Shown: piece after piece, positions 1 through 10,274 of the stretch
How the letters are laid out: the number at the start of each line of letters is the position of its first letter
Position numbering within the stretch: the stretch's first letter is position 1
Source: Takakia lepidozioides
Lineage: Eukaryota > Streptophyta > Takakiopsida > Takakiales > Takakiaceae
Reading direction: 5' to 3'
Assembly (NCBI GenBank): GCA_030704615.1
Contig: CM060732.1
Coordinates: forward strand, 36,995,053-37,059,052
Length of the DNA: 64,000 bases
Program-made: the position numbers and the translations under genes
Notes under the pieces: model-generated
The model's input: only the letters and a program-made list of their open reading frames with translations
Database searches by the model: none
Told to the model about the DNA's origin: nothing

Positions 1-1339
1 ACAATGAAACATTCTCACCAGTGGTGAAGATTTCTTCTATCAGAGTGTTGTTAGCTCTTGCAGCTCGACATAATCACGAAGTTCATCAAATGGATGTTAA
101 GACCGCATTTCTGAATGGAGAACTACAAGAAGAGATCTACATGAGACAACCTGAAGGGTTTGTACAAGGAGGAAGTGATATTGTGTGTAAGCTGCAAAAG
201 AGTTTGTATGGACTCAAATAAAGTCCTCGAGCTTGGTATGCTAGGATCGATGCTTACCTCTTAAAGGCAAGATTTGAGCGAAGCATTGCTGACACAAACA
301 TCTATGTGAAAAAGATGGGAGAGAAATTTGTGGTTATAGCTCTATATGTGGATGACACAATCATTGTCACCAACGATCATCAAAGGTTGTTGCCAGAAAC
401 CAAAGCACTGTTGAGTGCTGAGTTTGCCATGACTGATATGGGTGAGATTCGGTTCTGTCTTGGTATTCAAATCAGCAGAGATCGAGTGAACCATACAATA
501 TTCATGCATCAACGACAATACAATGAGACAATTCTACAAAGGTTTAAGTTGGCGATGAGTAAGCCAACATCAACTCCTCTCGAAGTTGGTATGAAACTTA
601 CGAAGGATATGGCACCTAAGACTCAAGAAGAGCAAGAAGATATGAGGAAAACTCCTTATCAAAGCGCAATCGGTAGTTTGATGTATTGCATGGTTTGTAC
701 TAGGCCAGACATTGCACATTCAGTGGGAGTGGTCTCACAATTTCTTTCAAATCCCGGACAACCCATTGGAAAGCAGTGAAGAAGATATTTCGATATCTAA
801 GAGGAACATTAACCTCTGGTCTACTCTACAAGATAGTGGAAGATCCAAGTTTGTTGGGGTTTGCTGATGCTGACTGGGCAGGAGACGTTGATAGTAGAAA
901 ATCAACTTCAGGCCATTGTTTTCTCCTAGCAGGTGGAGCTATATCTTGGTCTAGCAAACGACAAGTTGCAACAGCGTTGTCATCAACAGAAGCTGAGTAC
1001 ATGTCCATTACATAAGCAGCAAATGAGGCTATTTGGTTACGGAAGTTGCTTGGAGATTTGGATCATTTTCAATCACTACCTACGACTCTCTATTGTGACA
1101 ATCAAAGTGCGATTGCACTAAGTCAGAATCCGAAGTATCATTCAAGGACAAAGCACATTGAAGTGCAACATCACTACATACGGGAAGTTGTATGCAAGGG
1201 AGAGATCAAGATGATCTATTGTGCTACAGGAGATATGGTTGCAGATGTTTTGACGAAGAGTCTACCACAAACAAAACACATGAAGTGTTCAGCCTTACTT
1301 GGTGTTTCTTTTCCAAAAACAAACGAAGTAACTAAATGA
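1..1339 (+). mobile_element. Ty1/copia retrotransposon pol fragment (RT-RNase H), decayed
   Basis: This is the C-terminal half of a copia-type polyprotein, cut off by the window edge. The reverse transcriptase part shows MDVKTAFLNGEL, the LYGLK block and the catalytic YVDD near 345. RNase H follows with GFADADWAGD, STSGHCF, SSTEAEYM and the terminal YCDN, HSRTKHIE and VADVLTKSLP blocks. The copy is not functional as it stands. There is an in-frame TAA at 219-221 where copia proteins normally have Gln, a frameshift close to 765-778, and a second TAA at 1013-1015. The frame then runs to a stop at about 1337-1339, just before the polypurine tract. It is followed directly by its 3' LTR. Integrase, protease and gag lie outside the window. 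The family assignment is certain; the lineage within copia is not determined. Confidence 0.95.
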
Positions 1340-1352
1340 TATGGTTTAATTG

Positions 1353-1360
1353 AGTGGGAG
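1353..1360 (+). promoter_or_regulatory. Polypurine tract of the copia element
   Basis: The purine-rich AGTGGGAG lies immediately before the TGTTGG start of the 3' LTR. This is the position and composition expected of the plus-strand primer site of an LTR retrotransposon. Confidence 0.7.
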
Positions 1361-1730
1361 TGTTGGAAGTAATTAAACATATCTAGAAGACTAAGAGTCT
1401 TGAAGGCCAAAGGTTTAGAAGTTTAAGAGACTATCTTGTTTAACTCACCTTTGGAAGGTGAATGGCTAGAAGGTGGAGTCACCATAGTGGAAGTGGAAGT
1501 GACCAAGTAGGACTTTCTAGAGACCTTCTTGTACAAGCTCGGGGGTGAAGCCACTAGTCGAAGTGTAAGAGTATGATGGTGGCTTCTATGGTTGGGAGGA
1601 GAGCTTTAGTTTTAGCAGTCTAAGACTTTAGTTCTTGTTCATGTTCTTGCTCAATTCTAAGAGCTACACGAAGAACCCAAGCCACACTAAATAATATGTG
1701 CTGAAACATGATGAGTGGGTAGTTCCAACA
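1361..1730 (+). repeat. 3' LTR of the copia element (370 bp)
   Basis: The LTR begins TGTTGGAA and ends TTCCAACA, an exact 8-bp terminal inverted repeat with the canonical TG...CA ends. It starts directly after a polypurine tract and follows the pol stop by about 20 bp. The partner 5' LTR and the upstream target-site duplication are outside the window, so age cannot be estimated. The 5 bp following the LTR are GCAAC, the predicted target-site copy. Confidence 0.88.
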
Positions 1731-3530
1731 GCAACTACCGGCCGAGCTCAACTCAAGTGCGGCTGTTAATGCCAACAGATTCTTGCTTCAATACGATATT
1801 GCAATAGCATGCATTGACCTTACAAGTATTAGTAGTCAAGGGAGGGGACTAGTTAGAATGATATCTGGAATCATGGAGTAGATCGGGCAGAAGCTACAGA
1901 CTATGAACAGTACCACCAGTGACTCGTGCACATTTGGTTGAACACCGCATTGCCCCTCTTTTTATCTTACAGACTGCGTATCTCATTCTGGTCATACCCA
2001 TCGGGGGGATTCGTAAGGATGTCAACTGAGGAGGGTAGCTTTGATCAAATGCTCACGCTGACTTGCTGGATGAGGTGATTGTGGGGGACAGCCTCCTCCC
2101 TGCCTTCCACTCTGTTGGTTTCTCTTGGTAAAGTGACTCTTCTCCAAAATAGACATCGATCATACCGTAGCAAAGGTAGTTGGCTTCAACTACCTCATCT
2201 TCATAAGAGCGTATGAACGGCTTTCTGTTAGTCTCTCTCAGGTCACTAGGAAACCTGGTAAATGGGTGAACTTGACATTGGAGTACTTAGATAAACGTCT
2301 CTGAGACGAGATGCCGGCCCTGGGACCCCTCAACTATGTTTGTTTGACCTGAAAGCAGAATGCTTCAGGTAAGGTAGCGCCTTGGAGAGAAAATATCTCT
2401 CTTCTACTGAAAATGCGTACACGGGCCATTAATCACTGCAATCCTATGGAGTGATTCGGACCCCTACGGCTTAATGGAGGCAACTCTACAGTTCAAAGTG
2501 GGGAGTCGCGTGCTCTGGCTTGCTGGATAGTTGGGCAGCGTATGCCCTTGTGTTTGAACCTCTTATCTGCTGTAAGACGTACATTGACATCATTTTCCAG
2601 ATAATTCTCGCATTCAGGTTACTTATGCCACTGAAACCAAAGCTTCATGTGTAGTTTCTTCAGCGGTGAATGCTAAGGTAGACATTCTGTGGACCCCTTT
2701 AAACTACTTGCTCAAGTTAAGGCCTGCATGATTATCTGGCTGATGGCACCAGTCAGCTGAACAACCTATCTCCAGAGGGTTTTACAACGCAAAATGCACC
2801 ATGTGCAGGAGTGTGCCATTCGGATCTGCATGTGATCAATAACGATCGGTCTTATCCGATTCCATGCGTTTAGCCAGGAATTCACCGGGGAGGTTCTAGA
2901 GAATGGTCTCCACACCTATCTAGCCACTATATACAAAGGTCTGTACAAGTCGCTTATGATGTCACACCTTGATTGCTTACGTGTGACTTCTGTCAACCAT
3001 ACAGTTGGAGATATGATCAGTAAGCTTGAATTTGTGACCTCTCAAATACAAATCAGCTCAGGGTAGTGTACATGCTAGCTGCACTTGCAAGCAGGTCAAC
3101 CAAAGGGGTTACTGAAGGCTACTTAATTTGTTATTACCTCCAGTTTGGATCTAAGGTGTATACTCCGATAGTGAGATGAATGACGTACAGCCTAATTGTA
3201 CTCTGGGAGATGGATGCAGAGTGCCTGTGGGCGCACGAGCAGTGGGACCGTCATTTATCTTTGCCTTGTGGAAACTGCTGCTTCTTTTGTTTGAAGGTAG
3301 AGAGCTCCTATCTTCCCTTAATCGCCACTCAGTATCACACACTGTGTTCAGGACATTGCAGAAGAAAGGCCAATTTTGCAAGACTATTATTGGTTGCTCA
3401 TGTGCCCTACAAGGATGCTAGCCTCTAGGTGGAGGTTGAAGCTTCTAAGGAATATTATACCGTTCTATTGATGGCTCTTTCAAGAAGGCTTTCTTTCGGC
3501 CTCATACAGATTGAAGGAGAACTCGTAAGA
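1731..3530. other. Intergenic, no supported gene
   Basis: I find no convincing coding region, RNA gene or repeat boundary here. Open frames are short, overlap on both strands and show no protein pattern. It may be old transposon debris. Confidence 0.5.
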
Positions 3531-4063
3531 TGGCGTTTCCGCAGAAAGTCACAGAGTGTAGGCTATTGTATGAGCATCAAGGAAGACCCAAGAAATATAA
3601 CGACTACGAAACTGCTGCAGAAACTGTTCAGTGGAAGGTAAGATTTTTCTGTATCTCCTCCTGAAGTGTAGTTACATGAGTAGCTGCATAATTTCCTGTT
3701 TCAGTTTATGTATGATTTCCATGCATGTGAGTCAGATTATGAATTCCGCCCTTTGTTATTGAATTTCAGGAGTTCGTACAAGCAGCACAAACCATTTTCG
3801 AGATATCAAGTGTTAAGGAAGCGATGGTGCTGTTCCTTTGTGAGGAAGACATTTGGGCGATGTGGGAACAAGTGTTTGTTCGTGGGGAATCTGGTAAACT
3901 AATTGATGCGTATGGGAAAGAGTGCAAGACAGAACAGGTGCAGCTTACAAAATTCTCCATCGGGATGCAAGAGCTTGACTCCCGCCAACTGAAGAAGGTT
4001 ACCCAAAAAGTTCTGGATTGCAGTCTCTGCCTCAGGCATCCTTACAAGGGTGAAGACAAGTAG
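3531..4063 (+). CDS. Hypothetical protein, 5' exons of a broken multi-exon gene
   Basis: I propose a first exon 3531-3637 starting MAFPQKVTECRLLYEHQG and ending at a good donor (GTAAGA), an intron 3638-3769 ending in TTTCAG, and a second exon from 3770. The joined peptide reads YNDYETAAETVQWK then EFVQAAQTIFEISSVKEAM, natural-looking globular protein. The second exon runs to an in-frame TAG at 4061-4063. The same frame then continues open from 4064 to 5026 with protein-like composition, so the stop looks like a nonsense mutation or a missed splice rather than the true end. I do not recognise the family. Confidence 0.5.
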
Positions 4064-5026
4064 ATAAGGAGCATGCTACATAGAGTACATGAAAACGAGA
4101 AGGTTCATTATCGACGACATTATGGTGGTGTTTGGATATCCCAATTTCGATTAAAAAAGAACCAAAATCAATACCAAAGAGAGTCGTGGTTGGAGATAAA
4201 GCAGAAATACAAGTTCGACAAGGCTACGTTTGAGTCGATGCGATTGACTCTAGGAAGGTCATACCTCAACAGCAAGGGGAAACAGAACCAAGAGAGACAA
4301 CAAATTCCACACGATTTTTGGACATTCATACGAGCTTGGAGAAAGAGTATTGATGAGAAAGATAAGACACTGGCAACGATCTTCGAGACTGATTACAGGT
4401 CGGTTGGAGTACTCAAGAAGACAACAGATGTCAGCAAACACTTTTGCTGTATCGGCCAGACCAAAAAATACGACAATATTGGTATGGGGTTTGTTAACAC
4501 AATCCATGACGATCATGGAGTCTCTTGGTCCAGTGCAGATTATGCAGAGATCCTGCATTCGTTCAAGTCTCCAAAATTCAAATGTAATGCTTTCGTTTTC
4601 TTGTCCAACCAATCCTCGTCAACGAATCTGGCATACTATGTCCGAAGCGCGGAGGGCCTGAAGACGTATCTCATTGTTGAGGGTGTTTACTTCCCGGGAG
4701 ATAAAGAGAGCCGTTTCAAGAGTTGCTCAGTTGGATTATCTCGTCCTATCCTTTGTGTGGACTATGTCTTCCCTGTCAATATGACAGAATTTGAACATCC
4801 CCAGGAGCATATCGATCGGTGCCTTTTGGAGAAACCTATCAACCCCCTTCTTCTTGGGACAAACCAAGACCTTAGCGATGAAGAGACAGATCTAAAGGTT
4901 TATAATAATGAGCTAAGAAGTGAGGCATACGAGTATATTGTCTCATTGTTCTGCAGATCTGGGATGACAGCGTTTAACATATTCGGAGGACCTCTGCTCA
5001 CCCGCCATCTCCACGTACGCTTCTAA
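4064..5026 (+). pseudogene. Hypothetical protein, central part (possible methyltransferase-like fold)
   Basis: This frame continues in phase from the preceding exon after TAG 4061-4063. It encodes about 315 residues, basic at first (SWLEIKQKYKFDKATFESM) and then globular (DDHGVSWSSADYAEIL, AFVFLSNQSSS, KTYLIVEGVYFPG, CVDYVFPVN). Near the end SLFCRSGMTAFNIFGG recalls the glycine-rich motif I of DNA N4/N6 methyltransferases, but the usual DPPY-type catalytic motif is not visible, so this is only a hint. The exon probably ends at a donor at about 5010 (CAC|GTACGC). The peptide IHYNVSKSDVLSVFF at about 5180-5225 may come from another exon of the same gene. Decayed gene or domesticated transposon protein are both possible. 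Confidence 0.45.
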
Positions 5027-5335
5027 CCTTAATTATGGTTTTGATTGGTATATGATCTCATATATATATATCTTCTCTCATTACTTTTCTTGTTCTAATC
5101 ATCGAGATGTCACAAGTGCATCGACGTGCACGATGACTCGTAAGTCACTAGTAAGTCTAGTCTATATGCGTGCAAAGGGATACACTACAATGTGTCAAAG
5201 AGTGATGTCCTCTCTGTCTTCTTCAATGTCCTCTTTTCATACAGCTTCGGATTCGGGTCCGAAGGTACCAAATGTAGTTCTCCTTTTCTTTCTCTTTTGT
5301 TTTAATGACTAAATCTCCACTTCCTCTATTCTCAG

Positions 5336-6214
5336 GCTCGACGTGTTCAAGTGGTCGACATGAATGAGGAGGACAAGAGATGCTTTTGCGAGCAAAAAGT
5401 CCAGTCGGCTTTTCGCTTGCTGGAATTAGGAAGAAAAAGTAATAGGCCTGTTCATGACGAGATCGACAATGAGAACCAAGTTGGCGAAAAAGCTGACACT
5501 GGGAATCACAAGGAAGAAGAGAGGAGCAATGAGGATGATACCAGCAACGAAGTGGAGAGTGATAGCGAATCCCAAGATGGAGATAAGCACATTCAAAGGA
5601 GACGAGGTTCGAGCAAAGAAGATTATTATAGTGACGACGAAGTGGACGGTACTCATAGCGAAACGGAAGTGGAAGCTGAAGATATGCACATTGATAGGAG
5701 ACGGCAGGATTACAATTCTTCAAATGAGAGAAGCAAGGAGGATCATACTGGCGATGATAGCGAAGCTGAAGCTGAAGATGTGCACATTGATAGAGGACGG
5801 CAATGATACCATTCTTCCAAAGAGAGGAGTAAAGCGGATTATAATACAGCTGCCGATGATGAAGCTGAAGATGTGCACATTGGTTGGGGACAGCAAAGAC
5901 ACTGTCCTTCAAATGAGAGGAGCAAAGAGGATTATAATTCTGGCGATGACACTAGTGAAGCTGAAGCTGAAGCTGAAGATGCGCACACTGATAGGGGACA
6001 GCAAAGACACTATTCTTCAAATGAGAGGAGCAAAGAGGATTACAATATTGGCGATGATAGTGAAGCTAGTGAAGCTGAAGATAAGCACATCAAGAGGAGA
6101 CGGACCGTCCAAGGAGACCATGCAGCTTCCAGTTACACTGATCTAATGAATGAAATTGAAAGTTTCTTGGACTCTCATTTTAAAAATAGATACAGGCTTG
6201 CTGCTTGTCTGTGA
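5336..6214 (+). pseudogene. Acidic tandem-repeat C-terminal exon of the hypothetical gene, with in-frame stop
   Basis: The exon follows a pyrimidine-rich acceptor (TATTCTCAG) and starts ARRVQVVDMNEEDKRCF. From about 5575 to 6100 it holds roughly five copies of a 32-36 residue unit with the pattern DRGRQ-hYsSNERSKEDYN-GDDSEAEAEDvHI. The tail is highly acidic and basic in alternation. After the repeats comes TDLMNEIESFLDSHFKNRYRL and a stop at 6212-6214. One TGA at 5804-5806 sits inside repeat 2 where sister units read CAA AGA. It is a single-base nonsense change, because the same frame continues unbroken to 6214. The repeats look like a disordered nuclear-type tail. Function unknown. Confidence 0.6.
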
Positions 6215-7020
6215 CATTCACAAAGGAAAAAGTTTATGGAGCCCCTGCTGCAGTGGTTATAATCTGCATGGTTATTAATCAATTACTTGCCGGAGCCACT
6301 TTGCCTTGCCATTAGGCAGTAAAAAATTTCACTTACATCCACATACATGTTCACTCGGTTTTGTTTCTCCAAAGTAATTCTTGAAGAAAAGATTCATGCA
6401 GAAAGGTAGAGAAAAGTTCTGTCAATGGAAAACCCACACAAATAGTACTGAATATTTAATACATTGTGCAGAAAATGGCTCAAATTATTAACGTTGTTGG
6501 GAGATCCCCAAAATACTTGTTTCCTCCCGGATCGATCTGGGTGGTCTTATTGGTCAGTTGGGGGAGGGATAGATCAGAGCAGCGACTCCCTAGCTCGGCA
6601 CCGCAATCCCTGATTCCATCACATGCAGCAACGCCCCAATTGCAATAATCTCAAGTTAATTAGAAGTGTGCACCTGGGACGCATGATCTAATTAGACCAC
6701 TTTCCTGGCATGCTGTTCATCTAATATTGAGGCCTTGCAGATTAGCTCAACATCATAATTGTTTCTGAATTGCAGCATTTCAGCTGAATTTTCGCCTATC
6801 TCTGTGATCAAGATGGCAGAGACCAGCTAGAGATATCAAGATTTTCCAGAAACAATTCGTTTCATCAGCTACAGTCTATGAGTCATGTACTATTGCCCTA
6901 CTATTCAAGCACCAGTGCAATGTGTAGGAATCTGATTGTAGCTTGCACTATATCGATTATGAGTCTCCTACTAGTCCGAATCCGCGTCTATAGATCTTAG
7001 AATTGGTGACATGATCAGTA
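6215..7020. other. Intergenic, AT-rich, no supported gene
   Basis: This separates the plus-strand hypothetical gene from the minus-strand lipid-transfer gene. It probably holds both 3' untranslated regions. I see no RNA gene, repeat or protein pattern. Confidence 0.5.
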
Positions 7021-7446
7021 TCAAGACAACCTTCCTACATGAACAACGGACAAAAGCAGAGAATCAGATGCGAATTGATCACCATTGCAGGTGGTACCAG
7101 CGACCACATGGATTTTGCAAGCACGTGGAATGGCGAGCGCGGTCCGGCTAACGATGCCAGGAGTATGGGTGACCACAAAGCACATGCATTCAGGAGTGAC
7201 CTTGGCAAGGGGAACGCAACAGTCGTTTCCTGGAGAAGGGGAGGCATCACTCCTGGCATACTTGAGACACGGGGATAGTTGGGCAAAGGCTGCGGTACAA
7301 GCTGCTGCTTTAATCCCCCCAAGCTCGGCTGCGATGCCAATCTGGGTCAGTGAATCACTAGTGATGCCTCTCATGGCCAGTGCCGGCAACATGCAGGCCG
7401 GTAGCATGAGCACTGTGATCAGGGTGCTCATTCCCACTTTCTCCAT
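7021..7446 (-). CDS. Non-specific lipid-transfer protein (nsLTP), secreted
   Basis: The encoded protein has a signal peptide (MEKVGMSTLITVLMLPACML) and then the eight-cysteine motif of plant nsLTPs: a C in AAACTAAF, a C in LSPCLKY, the CC pair in GNDCCVPL, CMC in PECMCFV, a C in RACKIH and a C in TTCNG. Known members carry lipids through the apoplast for cuticle, sporopollenin or defence. I start at the Met at 7446, because the hydrophobic signal begins there; an upstream in-frame Met at 7518 would add a charged, non-signal stretch. The C-terminus after CNG (about 7080) is doubtful. GTGATC there could be a donor, a common LTP intron position, and the rest to the TGA at 7021-7023 reads poorly. 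It stands alone on the minus strand. Confidence 0.85.
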   Translation of the reverse strand: MEKVGMSTLITVLMLPACMLPALAMRGITSDSLTQIGIAAELGGIKAAACTAAFAQLSPCLKYARSDASPSPGNDCCVPLAKVTPECMCFVVTHTPGIVSRTALAIPRACKIHVVAGTTCNGDQFASDSLLLSVVHVGRLS

Positions 7447-9287
7447 TCTCACTGACGTTTCCTCGATCAAAAAGAGACTGTTTCTCTTGTCTCTATCCCT
7501 CTCTCTCCCAGAATTCACACCAGTTGCTCAGCAGGCCGCTGAAAACGAAGGCCCAGGCGAGATTATGTATGCTGTCGCACGTGTGAGTTGCAGGAGAGGA
7601 AACACCCACGTGTCCCTCACTTGCTGTAGCTAACAAGGCCCCCCTCTTTGCACGAGTACTTTTCTTTCTTCGCACGAGGATCCTGGAAGTGGAAGTGGAA
7701 GTGGTTGAAAATATGTTCAAAGTAGTTGGCAGGAAGTAGGTATCTGAACGTAGTTGGATTCTCGATCTACTCAGGACCCACTCTCGAGATCAGAGTTCGC
7801 TTGATTGCAGCTAGAAAAGATTCTGTACCAAAATCTCATTCATTGCCGAGTCTGGTGGTGGGATATTCCACCAAATCTCTCGAGGGGATAATCTTGGACA
7901 AAGCACATCCTGTCGCTAGGGTTCATCCCTGTACTTCTTGCTGCACTTCAAAATAAGGGAAATGGTTAGCGATGGCAAGTCGCGATGGCAGTCTACTGTC
8001 ACAGACTCACAGAGGGAGGAAGGGAGGAAGGGAGTGTGCTATGTTTGCTGTTTTCTTGGTTTTGGGGGCGTTGGGTAAGTGTTGTGTCTGCTAGCTACAC
8101 ATCCATGACCTACCTACTTGCAGCGGGGGCGCATAAGAATTGCAAGCACTGACAACTCTCCCAATGACTCAACTTCCTTTTGCCATCACCACTTCAATCA
8201 TGGTGCCCACTAACTGGTCAATCCCTTTCAACCTTGGCAGCAATTGCTCTGATTGACGTAGCTGGTAAACTGTGAGCCATGGTTTGTATTTGGTACTTCC
8301 CACTGAATTCCAAGGTTCCATAAGCATAGCTGGGTCACTGTGACTTTCAATTCTCAGCGTCTTCACTATTCAGGGCTCGGGTGTGTCTGGAGGGATCCTG
8401 AACTACACATTTGTTCCAGGAGCACAGATCATTACTTTGAGTTATCTCACTCTGGGTGCGGCTAAAGGACTAGTAGCAGTTAGAGAACCCCAGATTGGCA
8501 ATCATCCATAATATCGGTGGGCGATCGACCAGGTAGCATGTCAGGATTGGCCAACCCTCTGATCACACATGAGGGTAGAGCCCAAGTTGAAATCATGTTA
8601 TGTAAGAAGGCACCATCCACTTCTGTCCTTTAGCCCCTGTCAAATAACTTTAGGACTTCAGGAGGGCCTTTGTTTCAATCAAGATCTAACCTCACCGTTA
8701 GGAGTCAACCCCTAACGGTTTTGTTCCGGTCCCTGGGTGATGACAGGTCTGATCTCATCTTCGTTTTGTCTCTCTCCGGGTTCCTTTGACATCGTAAAGT
8801 TGTTTTCTTTCATTCTTGCTTTCGGCTTTTTCGTTTATTGTGGGTTGTGGTGTCTTGTTCTCCTCTGTAAATCATTATTCTACCTGTCAGGAGAAAGGAA
8901 ACAGCCTACAAGACACAGGATCGTCGTCTCCCTCAAATAGGTTTTAATCTGCCTTTGAAACTGCCTTTGTGCATCTGTACCATGAAAGATTCCTCTCTCT
9001 GACTATCATTTGAATCCTACTACAGATATCTCAGTCTTTTGTCCAAAAGTATCATCTCGTCTCACTTACTCCGTCCCGAAAACTTCAAGACTGTTGGTTC
9101 TTCTCTCTTACGTCCCTCTTAATCTCTTCCTTGTCCACGATACCATATAGGCTCAAAATCAGATAATCTGTACAATGTCTGCAGTGAGATGAGTGATGGC
9201 TTGGAATCAGGGTGTGAATTTCCACTGGGTTCACAGTAAAGTAGAGAGAGACATTCAATCTTTGTGCTGAAACGAGTCGGTTAAGAT
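7447..9287. other. Intergenic between divergent nsLTP and LRRC45-like genes
   Basis: This should contain the nsLTP promoter (minus strand, from about 7450 upward) and the promoter/5' leader of the plus-strand gene (up to 9287). No protein pattern, tRNA or clear transposon end was found. Short purine/pyrimidine runs occur, for example an AGGAAGGGAGGAAGGGAG run at about 8014-8033. Confidence 0.5.
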
Positions 9288-10232
9288 ATGATGGCGTGCG
9301 GGCAAGAGAGCAGACTTGAGGGAAGCGCCATGCCGATGGTAGTGCTACATACTGAAGAAATCTATGAACTTGAGACAGTCGAAATGCCGGATGAAAGAGA
9401 GAAGATGCCTCTTGGGAAAGATGCTTTGTTTGCCCTTAATAAAGAGAATTTGGTGGAAAGAACGTCAGATGCACATGAAAGGTACGAGTTTGAGAAAAGA
9501 AGGATGGGGCTTGAGAAGTGTCGTGGGAAGAAGGAGGCTTACACAATCAACCAGTCGGTCAGGAAGGGTTCCCGTGCCCACAGGAAGAGCATTTTAGCTT
9601 CTGCGGAGAGAATGCTAGATGTCCACGACTTGTGTTCTTCTGAGAAGAAGGAGAGAGATAGGGTGCTCAACGGTCTTTTGTCAGAGTCCAAAGAGAGAAT
9701 GACAGACCCGCACAAGATATACACTGTTGAGAAAACAAAGATGCTCGATGATGAAAGAGGAAGGACAATGGAGGGGAAAGAATCTTATATTACAGGGGGC
9801 ACTTTCGATGTCAGGGAGAGGGCTTTGGAGGGGAGAAATGGGTGCAGTGCATTTAGACAAAGATCTATGGCAGACCAAAGAGAGGCATGCGCACTTTCTG
9901 CGTTTCGGGGCACGCTTGCCGAGCAGCTGAAGAAGCTTGATCTCAGCAAGCAAGGCGGAACACTAAAGATTTCCGATCGCTCCATGTGTGACAGTGGTAA
10001 GAATATTCGCCGGAAACTAGAATGCAGTAGTCTGATAGACGTACCCATAGTCACTCCCGTTGATGAGAATGCAGTTATAAGAATTGATGGCATTGACATC
10101 ATGCCAGAGAGCCTACGTCTCGCCAATGTAGACCTCCACCTCAAAACGATGAGAAAAAGAAAGGGAGAGACAAGGCAATGCGATAAGTACACAACCTCTA
10201 AACTTCAAAAGCGTACAATTGTGAACCTGTGA
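9288..10232 (+). CDS. Probable N-terminal exon of the LRRC45-like gene (internal degenerate repeats)
   Basis: This is an uninterrupted 314-codon frame of very charged sequence lying just upstream of the LRR exons on the same strand. It contains about four degenerate copies of a roughly 35-residue unit with the pattern ERm-D-H--Y--EK-rM (AHERYEFEKRRMGLEK; ERMTDPHKIYTVEKTKM; ERALEGRNGCSAF). Near the end, MPESLRLANVDLHLK resembles the first beta strand of a ribonuclease-inhibitor-type LRR, which supports linkage to the following exons. The exact donor is unclear. One phase-compatible choice is C|GTACAA after 10212, giving a 62-bp intron to 10275, but it leaves non-LRR residues between; a microexon may be missing. 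It could also be a separate gene. Confidence 0.55.
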   Translation: MMACGQESRLEGSAMPMVVLHTEEIYELETVEMPDEREKMPLGKDALFALNKENLVERTSDAHERYEFEKRRMGLEKCRGKKEAYTINQSVRKGSRAHRKSILASAERMLDVHDLCSSEKKERDRVLNGLLSESKERMTDPHKIYTVEKTKMLDDERGRTMEGKESYITGGTFDVRERALEGRNGCSAFRQRSMADQREACALSAFRGTLAEQLKKLDLSKQGGTLKISDRSMCDSGKNIRRKLECSSLIDVPIVTPVDENAVIRIDGIDIMPESLRLANVDLHLKTMRKRKGETRQCDKYTTSKLQKRTIVNL

Positions 10233-10274
10233 TGCCATCTATGCAAATTGCCTTGGTGTTTGGCTGAACCACAG

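Noticed and set aside
5223-5912. A 229-codon minus-strand frame rich in Cys, His and Tyr
   Set aside because: It is the complement of the acidic tandem-repeat exon, and its regularity comes from those repeats.
7085-7633. Plus-strand 182-codon frame over the lipid-transfer gene
   Set aside because: It is the antisense shadow of the minus-strand nsLTP, whose signal peptide and eight cysteines are unmistakable.
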